From: Rapana venosa
Taxonomy: Eukaryota; Mollusca; Gastropoda; Neogastropoda; Muricidae
DNA: 64,000 nt
Assembly (NCBI GenBank): GCA_028751875.1
Contig: CM054159.1
Span: forward strand, 18,005,942 to 18,069,941
Direction of reading: 5' to 3'
Shown: positions 43,641 to 54,208 of the stretch, piece after piece
Numbering within the stretch: position 1 is the first letter of the stretch
How the letters are laid out: the number at the start of each line of letters is the position of its first letter
Program-made: the position numbers and the translations under genes
Notes under the pieces: generated by a model
Seen by the model: the letters and a program-made list of their open reading frames with translations, nothing else
The model's database searches: none
What the model was told of the DNA's origin: nothing

Positions 43641-44166
43641 TACCCCCCTGATTGTCGTGTGCGTGTGTGTGTGTGGTTTAATGAAAAATAATACTCTTAT
43701 CCTGTTTTGGCTTTCAAAAATGATTTGTAAATTGTGTGTGTGGGTGTTTTATGTCCTACACCATGGTCATTATGGTGGCGGGTGCACGTTGTGTGTGTTG
43801 TGTGAAAAAACTGTGTTTATATTGGTGTGTGTGTATATGGGTGTGGCGTGGTGGAGTGGCGCGTGGTGTCGCGAAAAAAAAATTTTTATATCTTTTCCAA
43901 AAATGGTTCTTGCACATGTAATTCCTACATTGGTGTTGTGTGTGTTTTGGGGTGTGTGTGGTTACGCGGTGGTGTGTGTCGCGCACCTGGGTTTGTGTAT
44001 GATAATTTTTTTAAGCTATCTTGGAATGTTTATAACAATTCTTTAATGTATTTTTCTTGTGTCTTGTGAGATAATTATAGGTATCAATGTGCCTGTCAGT
44101 ATTCTAATTGCCCTTCATGGGAACATTACAGTGTTTTTGACTTGACTTGACTTGACTTGACTTGAC
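41353..44166 (+). mobile_element. Rex1-like LINE, main part, with (TTGAC)n tail
   Basis: Endonuclease end: HPKANVTRASKHI, FILGDFNKCSLN (41446-41481), LDLCYGTVAGAYKSLPLPPL and GSSDHNWILLAP (41599-41634). RT 42280-42900: LPKKPNPCQPNDFRPVTLTS, FTDFSSAFNTMQPH (motif A, 42669-42710), and TGFPQGCVLSPLLYIL (motif B, 42847-42890). The motif C region is scrambled (KLADKQSF near 42940). The thumb follows, and the near-terminal LPSGRRFRCFNSKTNRKRNS region reads in another frame near 43514-43573. A 3' UTR rich in GT ends in repeated TTGAC at 44137-44166. The SSDHN and LPSGRRFRC blocks are typical of Rex1-type elements; the clade is inferred. Confidence 0.88.
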
Positions 44167-44359
44167 CTCCCTTACATCAGGCACAAAGATCCACTAGTCA
44201 TTTACATGCTGTTATTTTAAATGACACAAATTTGGAGCATATTTTCTTCCTCTTTCTAACCTTATTTTTTGTTTGGGCAGAATTGGTAATCAGAATGATA
44301 TCCATGTATTTTTTTGTGAATCTGTTGTCACTTCTTTTACCACAAAAAAAAAGGTAACG
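44167..44359. other. Short spacer, no gene
   Basis: About 190 bp between the (TTGAC)n tail and the next LINE-A; nothing recognised. Confidence 0.4.
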
Positions 44360-45240
44360 ATCGCTGAGCAAATAATAAATAATAATACATGGAATTTATA
44401 CAGGCGATATATCTTGCAAAAAAACAAAATCAAAGCGCTCTCATTGATCCTAGTCTTTCACATGCAGCCAGTTACAATTAATAGATTTTTAAAAAATTCA
44501 AATGTAAACACACACACGCGCAAAATTTAAATATTTTTTTTTACAAATACAAATGTAAACACACACACGCCCCCCCCCCCCCCCCCTCAAGGTTGTACAC
44601 TCGGGCAGGCTGATGGGGCGGGTGGGGGGGGAGGGAGAGAGATCGAAAGAGAGGAGTAATGTGCTCATTTTTTTTCTTTCTGGGGACTAGTCGAGCTGTA
44701 AAAGTTTTGTATACGTTGAAGAGGGTGGATAGATGATGCGGCAGACCAGCCAGAAAGAATTGCAATAGTCGAGACGTGAGAGAATGAAGACGTGACTAGT
44801 TTGGATGTTGCATCAGTGGGACAGTTTCTTTCGAACTGCACTTATGCGCCGTAATTGATAGTAGCACGACTGGCAGGTTTGGGTGATGAGTTTTTGCATG
44901 GAGAGCGTGTTTTTCGATAATTACCCCTAGATTTTCACTACAGTGGATAGAGGGACAACGTATTGTCGAATTCTATTGAAGCTGTTGTTATGGAAAGAGT
45001 TTGTGTTTGGTCCCTATAAGCATGGGTTCGGTTTTATCTGGGATTTAGTTGTAACTTGTTTTTTTATCATCCAATTTTGGATATCTTGAAGGCAGCAGGG
45101 CATATTTTTCAAGAGAGAAGGCAGATTTTCGGGAGTTTCACTGCAAGAAACTGAGAGTCGTCGGGATAAAAATGATGATTGATTTGATGACGTTTATTTT
45201 ATGTGAAAGTGGGCAGTGGTAAAGAGTGAAAAGAACAGGC
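44360..45240 (-). mobile_element. LINE-A copy 4, 5'-truncated (RT motif C onward)
   Basis: The 3' tail on the minus strand is at 44437-44374 (AGCGCTTTGATTTTG, GCAAGATATATCGCCTGTAT, ATT repeats). It shares the pre-tail CTGGCTGCATGTGAAAGACT with the copy at 17.4 kb. Poly-C at 44570-44586. Coding remnants: FYPDDSQ (motif C, about 45170-45150), LTQTCQSCYYQLRRISAIR-like near 44890-44840, and KPSNIH-type thumb to 44700. Homology is lost at about 45240. Confidence 0.85.
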
Positions 45241-45668
45241 TCTCCGGAAAGAGCTCATCCATGTACACAATTTCAAGTCAGGTCGAGAAAAGGCCATGGT
45301 CCTTGGTCAGAAAGGTCTTGTAAAGTATGACTTGAACAACACTGTCTTATTGTAACCCCTGAATCGATGACAATACTAACTTCTATGATAAAGCCTTCTA
45401 AACGACAAAATATTTAACAGGTACCAGCATTTTATATTATACCGATTAGGAGTATTATTATTGAGTATTATTAATAAGGATCATTGACAATGAGGATGAC
45501 GTAATGCTGCTAAACTGCTGTGGAAGTGCATATCTTTTAGACTACCTGACGGGGTTACACTCTACGCTTACTATCATAATATATCCCATCGTCTTCCAGC
45601 GGAGAGACATACACCTGCAGTGTTGGTCACACGTTAGGGCATTTGAGCACTCTCAAAATCACACCCAT

Positions 45669-45675
<7 letters not shown>
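45241..45675. other. No gene recognised
   Basis: Unique-looking sequence between a LINE-A 5' truncation point and a (CT)n tract. Confidence 0.4.

Positions 45676-45741
<66 letters not shown>
45676..45741. repeat. (CT)n microsatellite
   Basis: 66 bp of uninterrupted TC/CT. Confidence 0.97.
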
Positions 45742-45743
<2 letters not shown>

Positions 45744-46828
45744 GTCACGCTCCTTAAAGGATTGTGGCTAAACCCCATCCGTTTCTCCTTATCACCTCAA
45801 CAACAAACACAGAACACAGAAGAAAAGATCCGATTTTTACTTTTCAAAATCTAAAAAAACCCAAAATCAGAAAAATACTTAAATTCACTTCAACAAAACG
45901 GATTCAATTTCCAGCCAACTCTAAACCCAAAATTTTAATCCCCCCCCTCTTGTAAAATTTTTTAAAAACCCTTGGGGAATTTTCCCCTCCTACTTCTCTC
46001 ACAGTAACAAGGGGGTGGACAGGGCACAGGGAAAAGGGGAAAGGGGTCATGGGAGAAAAAGGGTCCAGGATTAGAGGGTTGGGGGAATTCAGAGGTAAAG
46101 GACAACTGTCGGGACTCCTCAGGGCCCCCGGGCAAACCCCCTATCCAGGCACGACCCAACCGTGAAGGCCCCCACAGGAACCGTCACTGAGAAAAAACAA
46201 GGTGCACTCCTGCAAAAAATGGAAAGACTTGAAAAAACGGACAGCACAACGAAGAACGTAGGACTGGCCCCCAGGAGCCTGAACCACTCAAAGATGACCC
46301 CCTCCCCTGCCTCCAACAGAGACCCACCCCCACAGGAAGTACAGTACACCCTGCACCCCAAGAAGACGTGCAGGAGGGGACACGACGAAACAACGAAGAA
46401 CAAACCGGGTTCACAGACCTAAACTACCCCAAAGTGCGCCCCCCCCCTGCTCCCAAAATAGAGGACAAATCACGCGGCGCCCAAAGCCCAGGGGAACGGC
46501 ACCAGCGAATTCAGCCAAAGACTGAATCCCCTCCTCCTCCCTCATCAAGACCCCCTCCTATTTAAAGTTGCTGCTACCAGGATGAAGCAAACCCTAACAC
46601 CGACCGGGAAACTTCAGGAAAGCAAACCCCTGCATGAAAAAAATTGCAGGGGAAAGGAAGGGGATCCCACTAAGCTGAGTTCCCCAAAGTATAAAAAATG
46701 CGTTTGTGACACAGAAAGACACTAGCACGCAGACACCCACAGAGAAAAGCTTGAGTTATGCACGGGAAAATTTCACAGAATTTTGCGAACCCGACACACT
46801 CCCAAAAACACATTCTTTTCTCTCACGA
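45742..46828. other. A/C-rich sequence, no secure gene
   Basis: Plus-strand frames at 46162-46422 and 46368-46565 are Lys/Pro/Thr-rich with EKKQGALLQKMERLEKTDST, which could be a worn LINE ORF1 segment, but no domain can be named. Base usage (runs of A and C, many homopolymers) resembles the other low-quality blocks in the window. Confidence 0.35.
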
Positions 46829-46918
46829 TATATATATAATAATATATAATTATAATTTTTTTATAATATATATATATATATAATTATTAAAATTTAAAAA
46901 TATATATATATATAATTT
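46829..46918. repeat. (TA)n-rich tract
   Basis: About 90 bp almost entirely TATA and AATT steps; easily melted DNA. Followed to 47389 by AT-rich sequence without a recognisable gene. Confidence 0.85.
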
Positions 46919-47389
46919 CTTTAAAAAACCCCAATTCTGCTGGGACCATCCCCTTTAAGCACCAGTTGAGGTAAAATAGTAAAATGGCAATAAAAAACCA
47001 AAATGTGTTCCGCTTCATTTTCCTTTTTTTTTCAGTCATCACAAATTTTTCGCTTCCACTGAATAGATAAATAATAAAATCAACTTTTAAAATAGTAGAT
47101 TTCTGGTACCTGTTCACAACATCACCTTCCCCATAGGAAAAAAAATCAACTTCTGAAACTGTCAGTACCCCTTTGGGTACCTACCCCTTCCCCACTCTTC
47201 CCCAAACCCCCTCTCTCTCTTATTCCCCATACCCTCCGCCACCCCACTCCCCCTTTCTCTTTCCAACTCTCCCAAAACCCAGCATAATTGCTAAGAGTAA
47301 TGACAAGTTTCGAAACCCCAAATAAAAGAAATCGCAACTAAAAATGTTTCCGTAAAACACATCATAAAAAAAATTGTTTTTCTAAATAA

Positions 47390-49140
47390 TTCTATATAAC
47401 AAAAATATTTAAAGGGATTTTTTATCGCTGTATCTTACAAAAACAAATCAAAAACGCTTTCAAACAAACCATACACATATCACCAAAACCAATTTAAAAT
47501 TTTCACAAATTTAAATGTAACACGCGCGCGCGTGCACAAAACAACACACAAAAAACACACAACCCCACACCCAAAACACACACACACACACACAACACAA
47601 CAACACCCAAACCACAGGGTTTTAACTTTGGAGGGTGGTGGGGGTTTCGGGTGTTGGGGGCAGGGACAAATTCGAGATGAAACAGGAGGTAAAGTCTTAG
47701 GTTTGAAATTAATATGTCTTGAGGCTGGATGTAAAAGTGTCATAAGTAGGCTTTGGGCGAAGGGAGAGAGGGAGGTAATTCCAGATCACTGGACCAGAAA
47801 CAGAGAAAGAGCGAAAGCCAACACGTGGATTGGTTGAATCTCTGTATTCGTAAGCACAGGGTATCTGCAGTAGAGCAGAGGGAACGAGAAAGAGTGTATA
47901 GGTGAAGACAGTCACAGAGGTAGGAGGTGCAGTTTTGTGGAGACGCTTGTAACAGAGGGTACTGATCTTATAGTTTACTCTCTGCGGCACAGGCAGCCAG
48001 TGGAGAGATTGCAAGAGAGGAATTATGTGCTCAGACTTTTTCTTTCTGAGGGCTAGTCGAGCTCCAGAGTTTTGTATACATTGAAGGGAGTGGATTGATC
48101 ATGCTGGCAGACCAACAAAAAGAGAATTGATATAGTCCAGACGTGAAAGAATGACAGACACAACTAGTTTGGATGTTGCATCAGTGGACAGGTGCTTTCG
48201 AATTGCACTAATACGATGTAAATGATAGTAGCACGACTGACAGGTCTGGGTGATGAATTTTTGCATAGAGAGAGTGTTGTCGATAACGACTCCAAAATAC
48301 TTTACAGCAGTGGATAGAGGAATTGACATATTGCTGAATTCTATTGAAGCTTTTGTAATGGAAGAGAGTTTGTGTTTGGTCCCTACAAGCATGGTTTCCT
48401 TTTTATTTGCGTTTAGCTGTAACGAGTTCTCTATCATCCAGTTTTTGATATCTTGAAGGCAGTAGTCCATATTTGTCAAGAGAGAAGGCAGATTTTCAGG
48501 AATGTCACTCCTAAGAATCTGAGAGTCATTGGCATAGAAATGATGGTTGATCTGATGAAGGTTTATTAAATTAAAGTGAAAGAGGAGTAGTGTATAGAGT
48601 GAAAAGAACAGGGCCCAGAACTGATCCCTGTGGTTCTCCACATTCCAGTTTTGCAGGTATTGATTGAATCTTGTTTACTGCAACTGTGTAGAGTCGTCCT
48701 GTAATAAACCAGGCAAGGGTTGTACCTGTAATACCAAACGTATTTTGGGTACGCGACAGAATAATTGTATGGTGTATAGTGTGAAAGGCTGCAGATAAGT
48801 CGAGAAGAGTGAGGAGGGAGATTTTCCCTGAGTCAGAAGCGTGTAGAAGCATGTTTAAGGTGTGGACTAGGGTGGTTTCGGTGCTGTGGTTGGCGTGATA
48901 GGCAGACTGAACAAGGGGGAAGGAGATTATTGGAATGAAGATGGCTGTTAAGTTGTTTCAGAACAACTTTTTCAAGGACTTTAGAGATAAATGGTAGGTT
49001 AGAAACAGGTCTGTAATTCTTCATGAGGTCATGCTTTTTGAGTAGAGGTGTAACTATTGCAGTTTTGAGATGTGTTGGAAAAATTCCTGAAAGAAGAGAT
49101 GAGTTTACTACTTTTGTGATAGTGGGTATAAGCCGTGGAA
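47390..49140 (-). mobile_element. LINE-A copy 5, RT half
   Basis: The degraded tail is at about 47455-47395 (AAAGCGTTTTTGATTTG on the minus strand). ORF2 on the minus strand: a KNYRPVSNLPFISKVLEKVV block (49024-48960) that keeps the NLPFIS missing from copy 1; TLLDLSAAFHTIHH (48820-48775); [17 protein letters not shown] (48645-48595); motif C FYANDSQI at 48536-48525; MSIPLSTAVKYFGVVIDNTLSMQ; and the thumb with SLHWLPVPQRVNYKI. Truncated in the RT N-terminal region near 49140. Motif C carries Asp to Asn at the first aspartate. Confidence 0.9.
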
Positions 49141-49150
49141 TGCACTGAAT

Positions 49151-49480
49151 GTGGAGAGAAGCAGGTATTTAAAATATTCTGTTGGGAAAGAAATCAATTA
49201 TTTAGATATTACCCTTAAAATTAAGGATGGAGAAATTGTGGTGGATGTGAAGTCCAAGCACAATCATATCCCAGGGAACATGACCAGATCTCAGAATTTC
49301 ACGTGTGGGGAAGATGATGATTCTGAACAGGTACTCAGTAATCTACTAGTTTACAAGTTGATTTTATCATGTATGTTATTCATTCAGCCTGAGGAAGCTT
49401 CAGAATAGAAGCGAAAACTTGCTGATGATTGAAATAAAAGTAGAAATAAAGCTGAGCATAGTTGCGTTTTATTGCTATTT
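49151..49480 (+). mobile_element. Possible Penelope-like scrap with hammerhead-like motif
   Basis: A frame of 85 codons contains INYLDITLKIKDGEIVVDVK, similar in feel to the IxFLDxxLxxxDGxIxTxVY segment of Penelope-like RTs. It then ends CMLFIQPEEASE. The DNA at the end, 49389-49416, reads CTGAGGA, a 5-bp stem GCTTC/GAAGC with loop AGAATA, then GAAA, which resembles the conserved core of hammerhead ribozymes found in Penelope-like elements. There is one extra A between the core and the stem. Both parts are suggestive only. Confidence 0.35.
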
Positions 49481-49486
49481 ATCTGA

Positions 49487-49498
49487 ATGCTGCTGCTG

Positions 49499-49552
<54 letters not shown>

Positions 49553-49554
49553 AT

Positions 49555-49636
<82 letters not shown>

Positions 49637-49662
49637 TAAGAAGAGAAGAAGAAGAATGGTAT
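49487..49662. repeat. Compound trinucleotide array (CTG)n-(ATG)n-(ATA)n-(GAA)n
   Basis: CTG with one CTC unit at 49487-49541, GATGATGAT to 49553, ATA/AAT repeats at about 49554-49635, then AGA/GAA to 49662. The ATA part is the LINE-A copy 6 tail; the CTG part lies just beyond the element's 3' end. Confidence 0.95.
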
Positions 49663-51935
49663 GGTATTCATATATTGATGAATCTTGTAAAGCAAACAAA
49701 TCGAAGCGCTTACATTGCAACTCATTTACACACTTGCAACCATCCACAAAATATACAATTAACATATATCAAATTTATGTTCAAACACGCACGCACACAT
49801 GCGCACGCATACACACACAACACGTTAAGGTATGGTGGTGGAGATAAAGGTGGCTGTTGAAAAGTAGGAAAAAACATGAGGGGAAGACATCAGGTAGGAA
49901 ATAAGAGTGTTTTGAGGCTGGATTTGAAAGTGTGAAATGTAGGCATTTGGCGAAGGGATAGAGGGAGGTCATTCCAGGTGGATGGGCCAGAAACAGAGAA
50001 AGAGCGACGGCCAGCAGTGGTTTGTTTGAATCTGGGTGTTCGAAAGCACAAAGTATCTGCGGCTGAACGAAGGGAACGGGATGGAGTGTACAGGTGGAGA
50101 CAGTTACAGAGATAAGAGGGTGCAGATTTGTGGAGACATTTGAAACAGAGGGCATTGATCTTTTTGTAAAACAGGCAATCAGTGAAGAGATTGCAAAAGA
50201 GGACTAGTCGAGCTGCAGAGTATTGATTGCATTGCAGGGAGTGAATGGATGATGCTGGTAGACCAGCAAAAAGAATTACAGTAGTCCAAACGTGAAAGAG
50301 AGATGTGACAGATTTGGATGTTGCATCAGTGGACAGATATTTGCTAATAGCCCTAATGCACCATAATTGATAGTAGCAAGACGCGCAGGTCTGGATGATT
50401 TTTTTTCCATAGAGAGTGTGTTGTAGAGAACTATACCTAGATATTTCACAGAGGTGGATAAAGGAACTGATGTATTGCCAAATTCCATTGAAGATGTTGT
50501 GATGAAGGAAAGTTTATGTTTGATCCCTATGAGCACAGCTTCGGTTTTATCAGCATTTAGCTGTAACTTGTTCTGGGTCATCCAGTTTTGAATGTCTTGA
50601 AGGCAGTAGGCCATGCGTGTCGCTGTATTGAAGCTGAGTATCATCAACATAGAAATGATGATCAATATGATGGTGATTTATTTATGTAGGAGTGGAGCAG
50701 TGTAGAGGGTGAAGAGAACAGGGCCCAGAACTGATCCATGTGGAACTCCATATTCCAGTTTGACAGGTTTCTTTTTATTATTGAATTTAGCTGAAAAGTA
50801 CTTTCTGGAATAGGTCTGTGAAGTATGAAGTGAACCAGGTGATGGCTGTATCATTAATACCGAGCGTATTTTGGACACGAGAAAGAAGCATTGACTGATA
50901 TATTGTGTCAAAGGCTGCAGATAAGTCAACAAGAGTGAGAAGGGAGAATTTCCCTGCATCAGAAGTGAGTAGAAGTGTATCTAAAGTATGGACTAGGGTG
51001 GTTTTGGTGCTGTGGTTGGGGCGATTGGCAGATTGAAAAGGGGGGAGGAGATCATTGGAATGAAGGGGGTTGTTAAGTTGTTTTAGAAGAACTTTTCAAG
51101 TACTTTAGAAATGAATGTTAAGTTAGAAACAGGTCTTTAAGTCTTCAGAATGTTGGGGTCGAGGTTGTGCTTTTTTCAGTAGAGGTGTGACTATTGCTGT
51201 TTTAAGAGCTGATAGAAACTTTCCTGACAGAAGAGATGAGTTTACTATTTCAGTGACAAAGGGTACAAGTTGTGGAATGCATTGTGAGAAAACAGGAGCA
51301 GGTATGGGATCGATATCCTATGATTTAATCATCATTTCTTTCAGAATTGTTGTGATTTCTTGTTCACTTGTGGCATGGAAGGAAAAGAAAGGAAATACAG
51401 TGAACTTGGGATCAGGACGTGCAGGCTGGAAAGGAGTCTGATCCAGTCAGAAGCGGATAATGTTGACTTCGTCTAAGAAGAACGAAGAGAAGATGAAAGA
51501 AAGTTCAGACAGGCTGTGGGTGGTAGGCAAAGGGCTTGTTTAGCAGATCCAAGAAGATTTGAAGTGAGGGAAAAAGAGATTTTTATGGATTTAGTGCAGG
51601 GAACTTGAAAAAAATAATATCCTGTCTTTGCTGAATGGATTAAAAGTTTGACTTTGTTTATTTGTTTTCAGAAAAGCTCTTTGTTAATTTCAGCTTTTGA
51701 TTTCCGCCATTGCCGTTTTAGTTGCCGGCGTTGATCTTTACCTTTAAGATGTTATGAGTAAACCATGGCACACAGGCCTGTCAGGAAGGTGATGGTCCAG
51801 TTGGAGGTTCAAGTTCGTCAAGCAATTGGCAGAGGACAGTGTTATAGTGTTCTGAGAGGTCAGTGTGTCAGATATTTGTGAAAGGTATTCTGTAGCTTGC
51901 AATGCGAAAGTTGAGTGTCTATTGCCTTAAGAAAA
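49554..51935 (-). mobile_element. LINE-A copy 6, long copy from endonuclease C-terminus to tail
   Basis: Tail on the minus strand: AAGCGCTTCGATTTGTTTGC and the AATAATAAT array. Coding order on the minus strand: RNLKAIDTQ region (about 51935); AWYTHNILK-type block near 51760; RT N-terminal block 51440-51190 (VPFVTEIVNSSLLSGKF-like); LLKKHNLDPNILKT near 51170; [20 protein letters not shown] (50745-50690); motif C FYVDDTQL at about 50652-50630; MAYCLQDIQNWMTQNKLQLN; and KYLGIVLYNTLSM. Stops and small deletions are scattered, but motif C keeps both aspartates. Confidence 0.9.
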
Positions 51936-52015
51936 ATCACTGTCTTTCTGGTTTTGAGTAAAAAAAATATCTAAGGTTCTCTGTGTGTTTACCTTGTTAT
52001 CTGCAGTCCTTGCAT

Positions 52016-52245
52016 TCAAGTCCCCAACGCAAAGAACATCACAATCCTCTTGACCTCTATTATATTCCCCAATATAATTTCCATATCATGTAAATAACAA
52101 GCAGAAACACTTCTTTGGTAGTATGGTATCAGCATAGCATCATTGATTCCACCATACAGTGATTTTGACAGTCTTAGTATTAACAAATGATCATTTGAAG
52201 AGTCAACTGTTAGTACATGATGGGCAATGTTTTTCTTAATCATAC
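52016..52245 (-). pseudogene. LINE endonuclease fragment of another family
   Basis: A 75-codon frame with LLILRLSKSLYGGINDAMLI and SACYLHDMEIILGNIIE resembles the strand-helix part of an APE-type endonuclease in CR1/Jockey-like LINEs (the segment before the GDFN/GDLN loop, here reduced to FFALGT). It stops where LINE-A copy 6 begins and at the SINE2 insertion. The family is not determined. Confidence 0.5.
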
Positions 52246-52260
52246 ACCATCATACACCAT

Positions 52261-52552
52261 TAAGGGACGGGATAGCACAGTGGTCGGAGCACTGGCTTTC
52301 CCCCAGCCAATATAGCAGCGTTGGTTACCAGTTGGATGGGTGACCGTTTGTGCGCCTTGACTTCAGTACAGTTCCCCCAGTTCCCCCAGCTGTAAATGGG
52401 TACCTGCCCTCTTTAGGGTCAGGGAAGGTAAAGCAGTGAGGGAGAGGAGATGGGCGCCGCCCTCAATATGCTGGCCCTAGAGAAGTGAGGTCTCTGACGC
52501 CTCGCTCCCCTACGACCTTATAGGTTATGGGACTCCTTTACCTTTACCTTTT
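52261..52552 (+). mobile_element. SINE2, complete copy with 8-bp target-site duplication
   Basis: The head TAAGGGACGGGATAGCACAG then TGGTCGGAGCACTGGC resembles a tRNA A box (TAGCACAGTGG). GTTGGTTACCAGTTGG is a weakened B box. The body includes GTACAGTTCCCCCAGTTCCC and AGGGTCAGGGAAGGTAAAGC, and it ends TTATGGGACTCC with (TTTACC)n. TACACCAT at 52253-52260 and 52553-52560 flanks it. A second, diverged copy is at 14200-14505. Confidence 0.85.
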
Positions 52553-52560
52553 TACACCAT

Positions 52561-52690
52561 CGTCAACAACGTCTTCATTATTGCTATCACCCCCACTACT
52601 ACCATCATCCGTCTCTTCAATATCACCACCATCATAGTCACTATTATCAACCCCACCATCTTTCCCATCATCATCCCCATTCCTTATTAC

Positions 52691-52755
<65 letters not shown>

Positions 52756-52760
52756 CAATT
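52561..52760. repeat. (ATC)n microsatellite region
   Basis: Irregular ATC/ACC triplets from 52561, becoming pure (ATC)n at about 52690-52755. Poly-methionine frames on the minus strand are artefacts. Confidence 0.93.
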
Positions 52761-52921
52761 ACCATTTCCACTGTTACCATAAGATGTTGTACTACATACT
52801 CATCACTGCTATCAAGCCTATTCAGATTATTGATATCACACACTTGATTTCTTGCACTGGGAAGATTTTCATGTGTAGCCCTGATTTGATCTGCATCAGA
52901 AGACTGGGGCCGGCCGACATC

Positions 52922-54033
52922 CTATCTCCAGCGCGTGACTGGCGATGTCTTCCCTCTTCCAAATCCCCATGGCTGCCCCGTGGTATTGTGGCCTTCACGT
53001 CTGCTGCTGTTGACACCACGCCCTCCTGTCTGGTTTTGCCTTGCTCTGGCTGCAGGTGCTGATCGTCTGCCCTCAGTACTGTCTGTTTCTGTCTGCATGT
53101 ACTTTCTGGTTGTGGCACCGCCACTATCGTTTGGTTTCTGCTGATGACCTGCTGCCGGTGATCCGGAACTGGGCCTTGAGGTGCCTGCATCATGTTTGTG
53201 TCTGGGCTGCTGTACGATGGTGTGGTTATATGTGTTGTAACTGTACACTGTATCTTCACACACGACTTTGTCCACTTTTAGGTACGCCTTTTTGCTGTCT
53301 TTCCGCAAAGAATCAGGCAGAGGTTGGAGATGTTTTCTTTTGTTTCTTACATTATGGGAAAAATCTTCTTTCACAAATAGATGCGGTAATTTAAGCTTCT
53401 TTGCACTTTTCAAAATCTGTTCTTTCAGTTTTGCAAATTGAAATCTGACCAAAATGGTCTTACCTACTCTGGTTGCAAATTCAATAATAACTTCATCTGC
53501 TATTTTCAGTGTTTCTAATAGCGTCACGTACCTTTGCTTCACAGTCAGTCCAAAATTCTGCAGCCTTCCGAGGAATGCCAAAGAACAGCAGGTTGTTTCG
53601 CCGATTTTGACTTTCTGATGTTTTCATTCTTTCTTCAAGGCTGTTGATCTTTTCCAACAGGGCAGCATTCTCTTCCTTCATGTCACAGCATACGTGGTGC
53701 ATGGCGTCTACATCACACTGTAGAGTGTCACACTTGTCAGAGAGCTGGCTTACTTGTTCCGCCATTCTCTTTTCCAGTTCTCCTAGTCTGGCATCGATGT
53801 GGGACAACAAGGTTTGCTGTTCTGTTTGTAGCTGTTTCACTGCTTTTGCCAGTCCCTCCACCGCCTCTGTCAGTCTGTCTTCTCTGCTTACTCTTGTAGG
53901 ACTGCAGTGTGAGAGTCTCTCCTCCCCAGCCATCACAGAAGTGTCACACTGTCTCACACTGCCTCTGTCACTCCTCTTGCTGGCTGTGACCAGTGTTGAC
54001 TGAACTGGACCAGGGTTGGGTTTAACACCAGCC
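52922..54033 (-). pseudogene. LINE ORF1 protein: 2A-like start, coiled coil, RRM, C-terminal domain
   Basis: RNA-binding ORF1 protein of a LINE. It opens MAGVKPNPGPVQ (54033 leftward), where NPGP is the invariant end of 2A-type ribosome-skipping motifs. Residues about 50-145 are a long coiled coil (LTEAVEGLAKAVKQLQTEQQ, INSLEERMKTSESQNRR). An RRM follows, NNLLFFGIPRKAAEFWTDCE, then KIADEVIIEFATRVGKTILV and a C-terminal domain FVKEDFSHNVRNKRKHLQPL, the L1 ORF1p (Transposase_22-type) order. A frameshift near 53510 splits it into two frames (54033-53493 and 53581-52922). The tail is Ser/Gly/Arg-rich. The sequence upstream of the methionine is displaced by a SINE. No ORF2 follows to the left. The architecture is clear; the LINE family it belonged to is not. 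Confidence 0.8.
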
Positions 54034-54038
54034 ATCAG

Positions 54039-54177
54039 TGTGGATTGGTGGTCTAGAGGTAACGCGCCTGTCTAGAAAGCGAAAAGTCCGGGTCTGAAAT
54101 GTGCGGCGGTTCGTACCCCGTTTGGACCGGAAACTTTTCCCCCATCCATTAGACCATGAGTGGTGGTCTGGGCGCTA

Positions 54178-54208
<31 letters not shown>

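Noticed and set aside
49462..49860. Poly-Ala/Asn/Ile frame over the triplet array
   Set aside because: Translation of CTG, ATA and GAA repeats; no flanking coding evidence.
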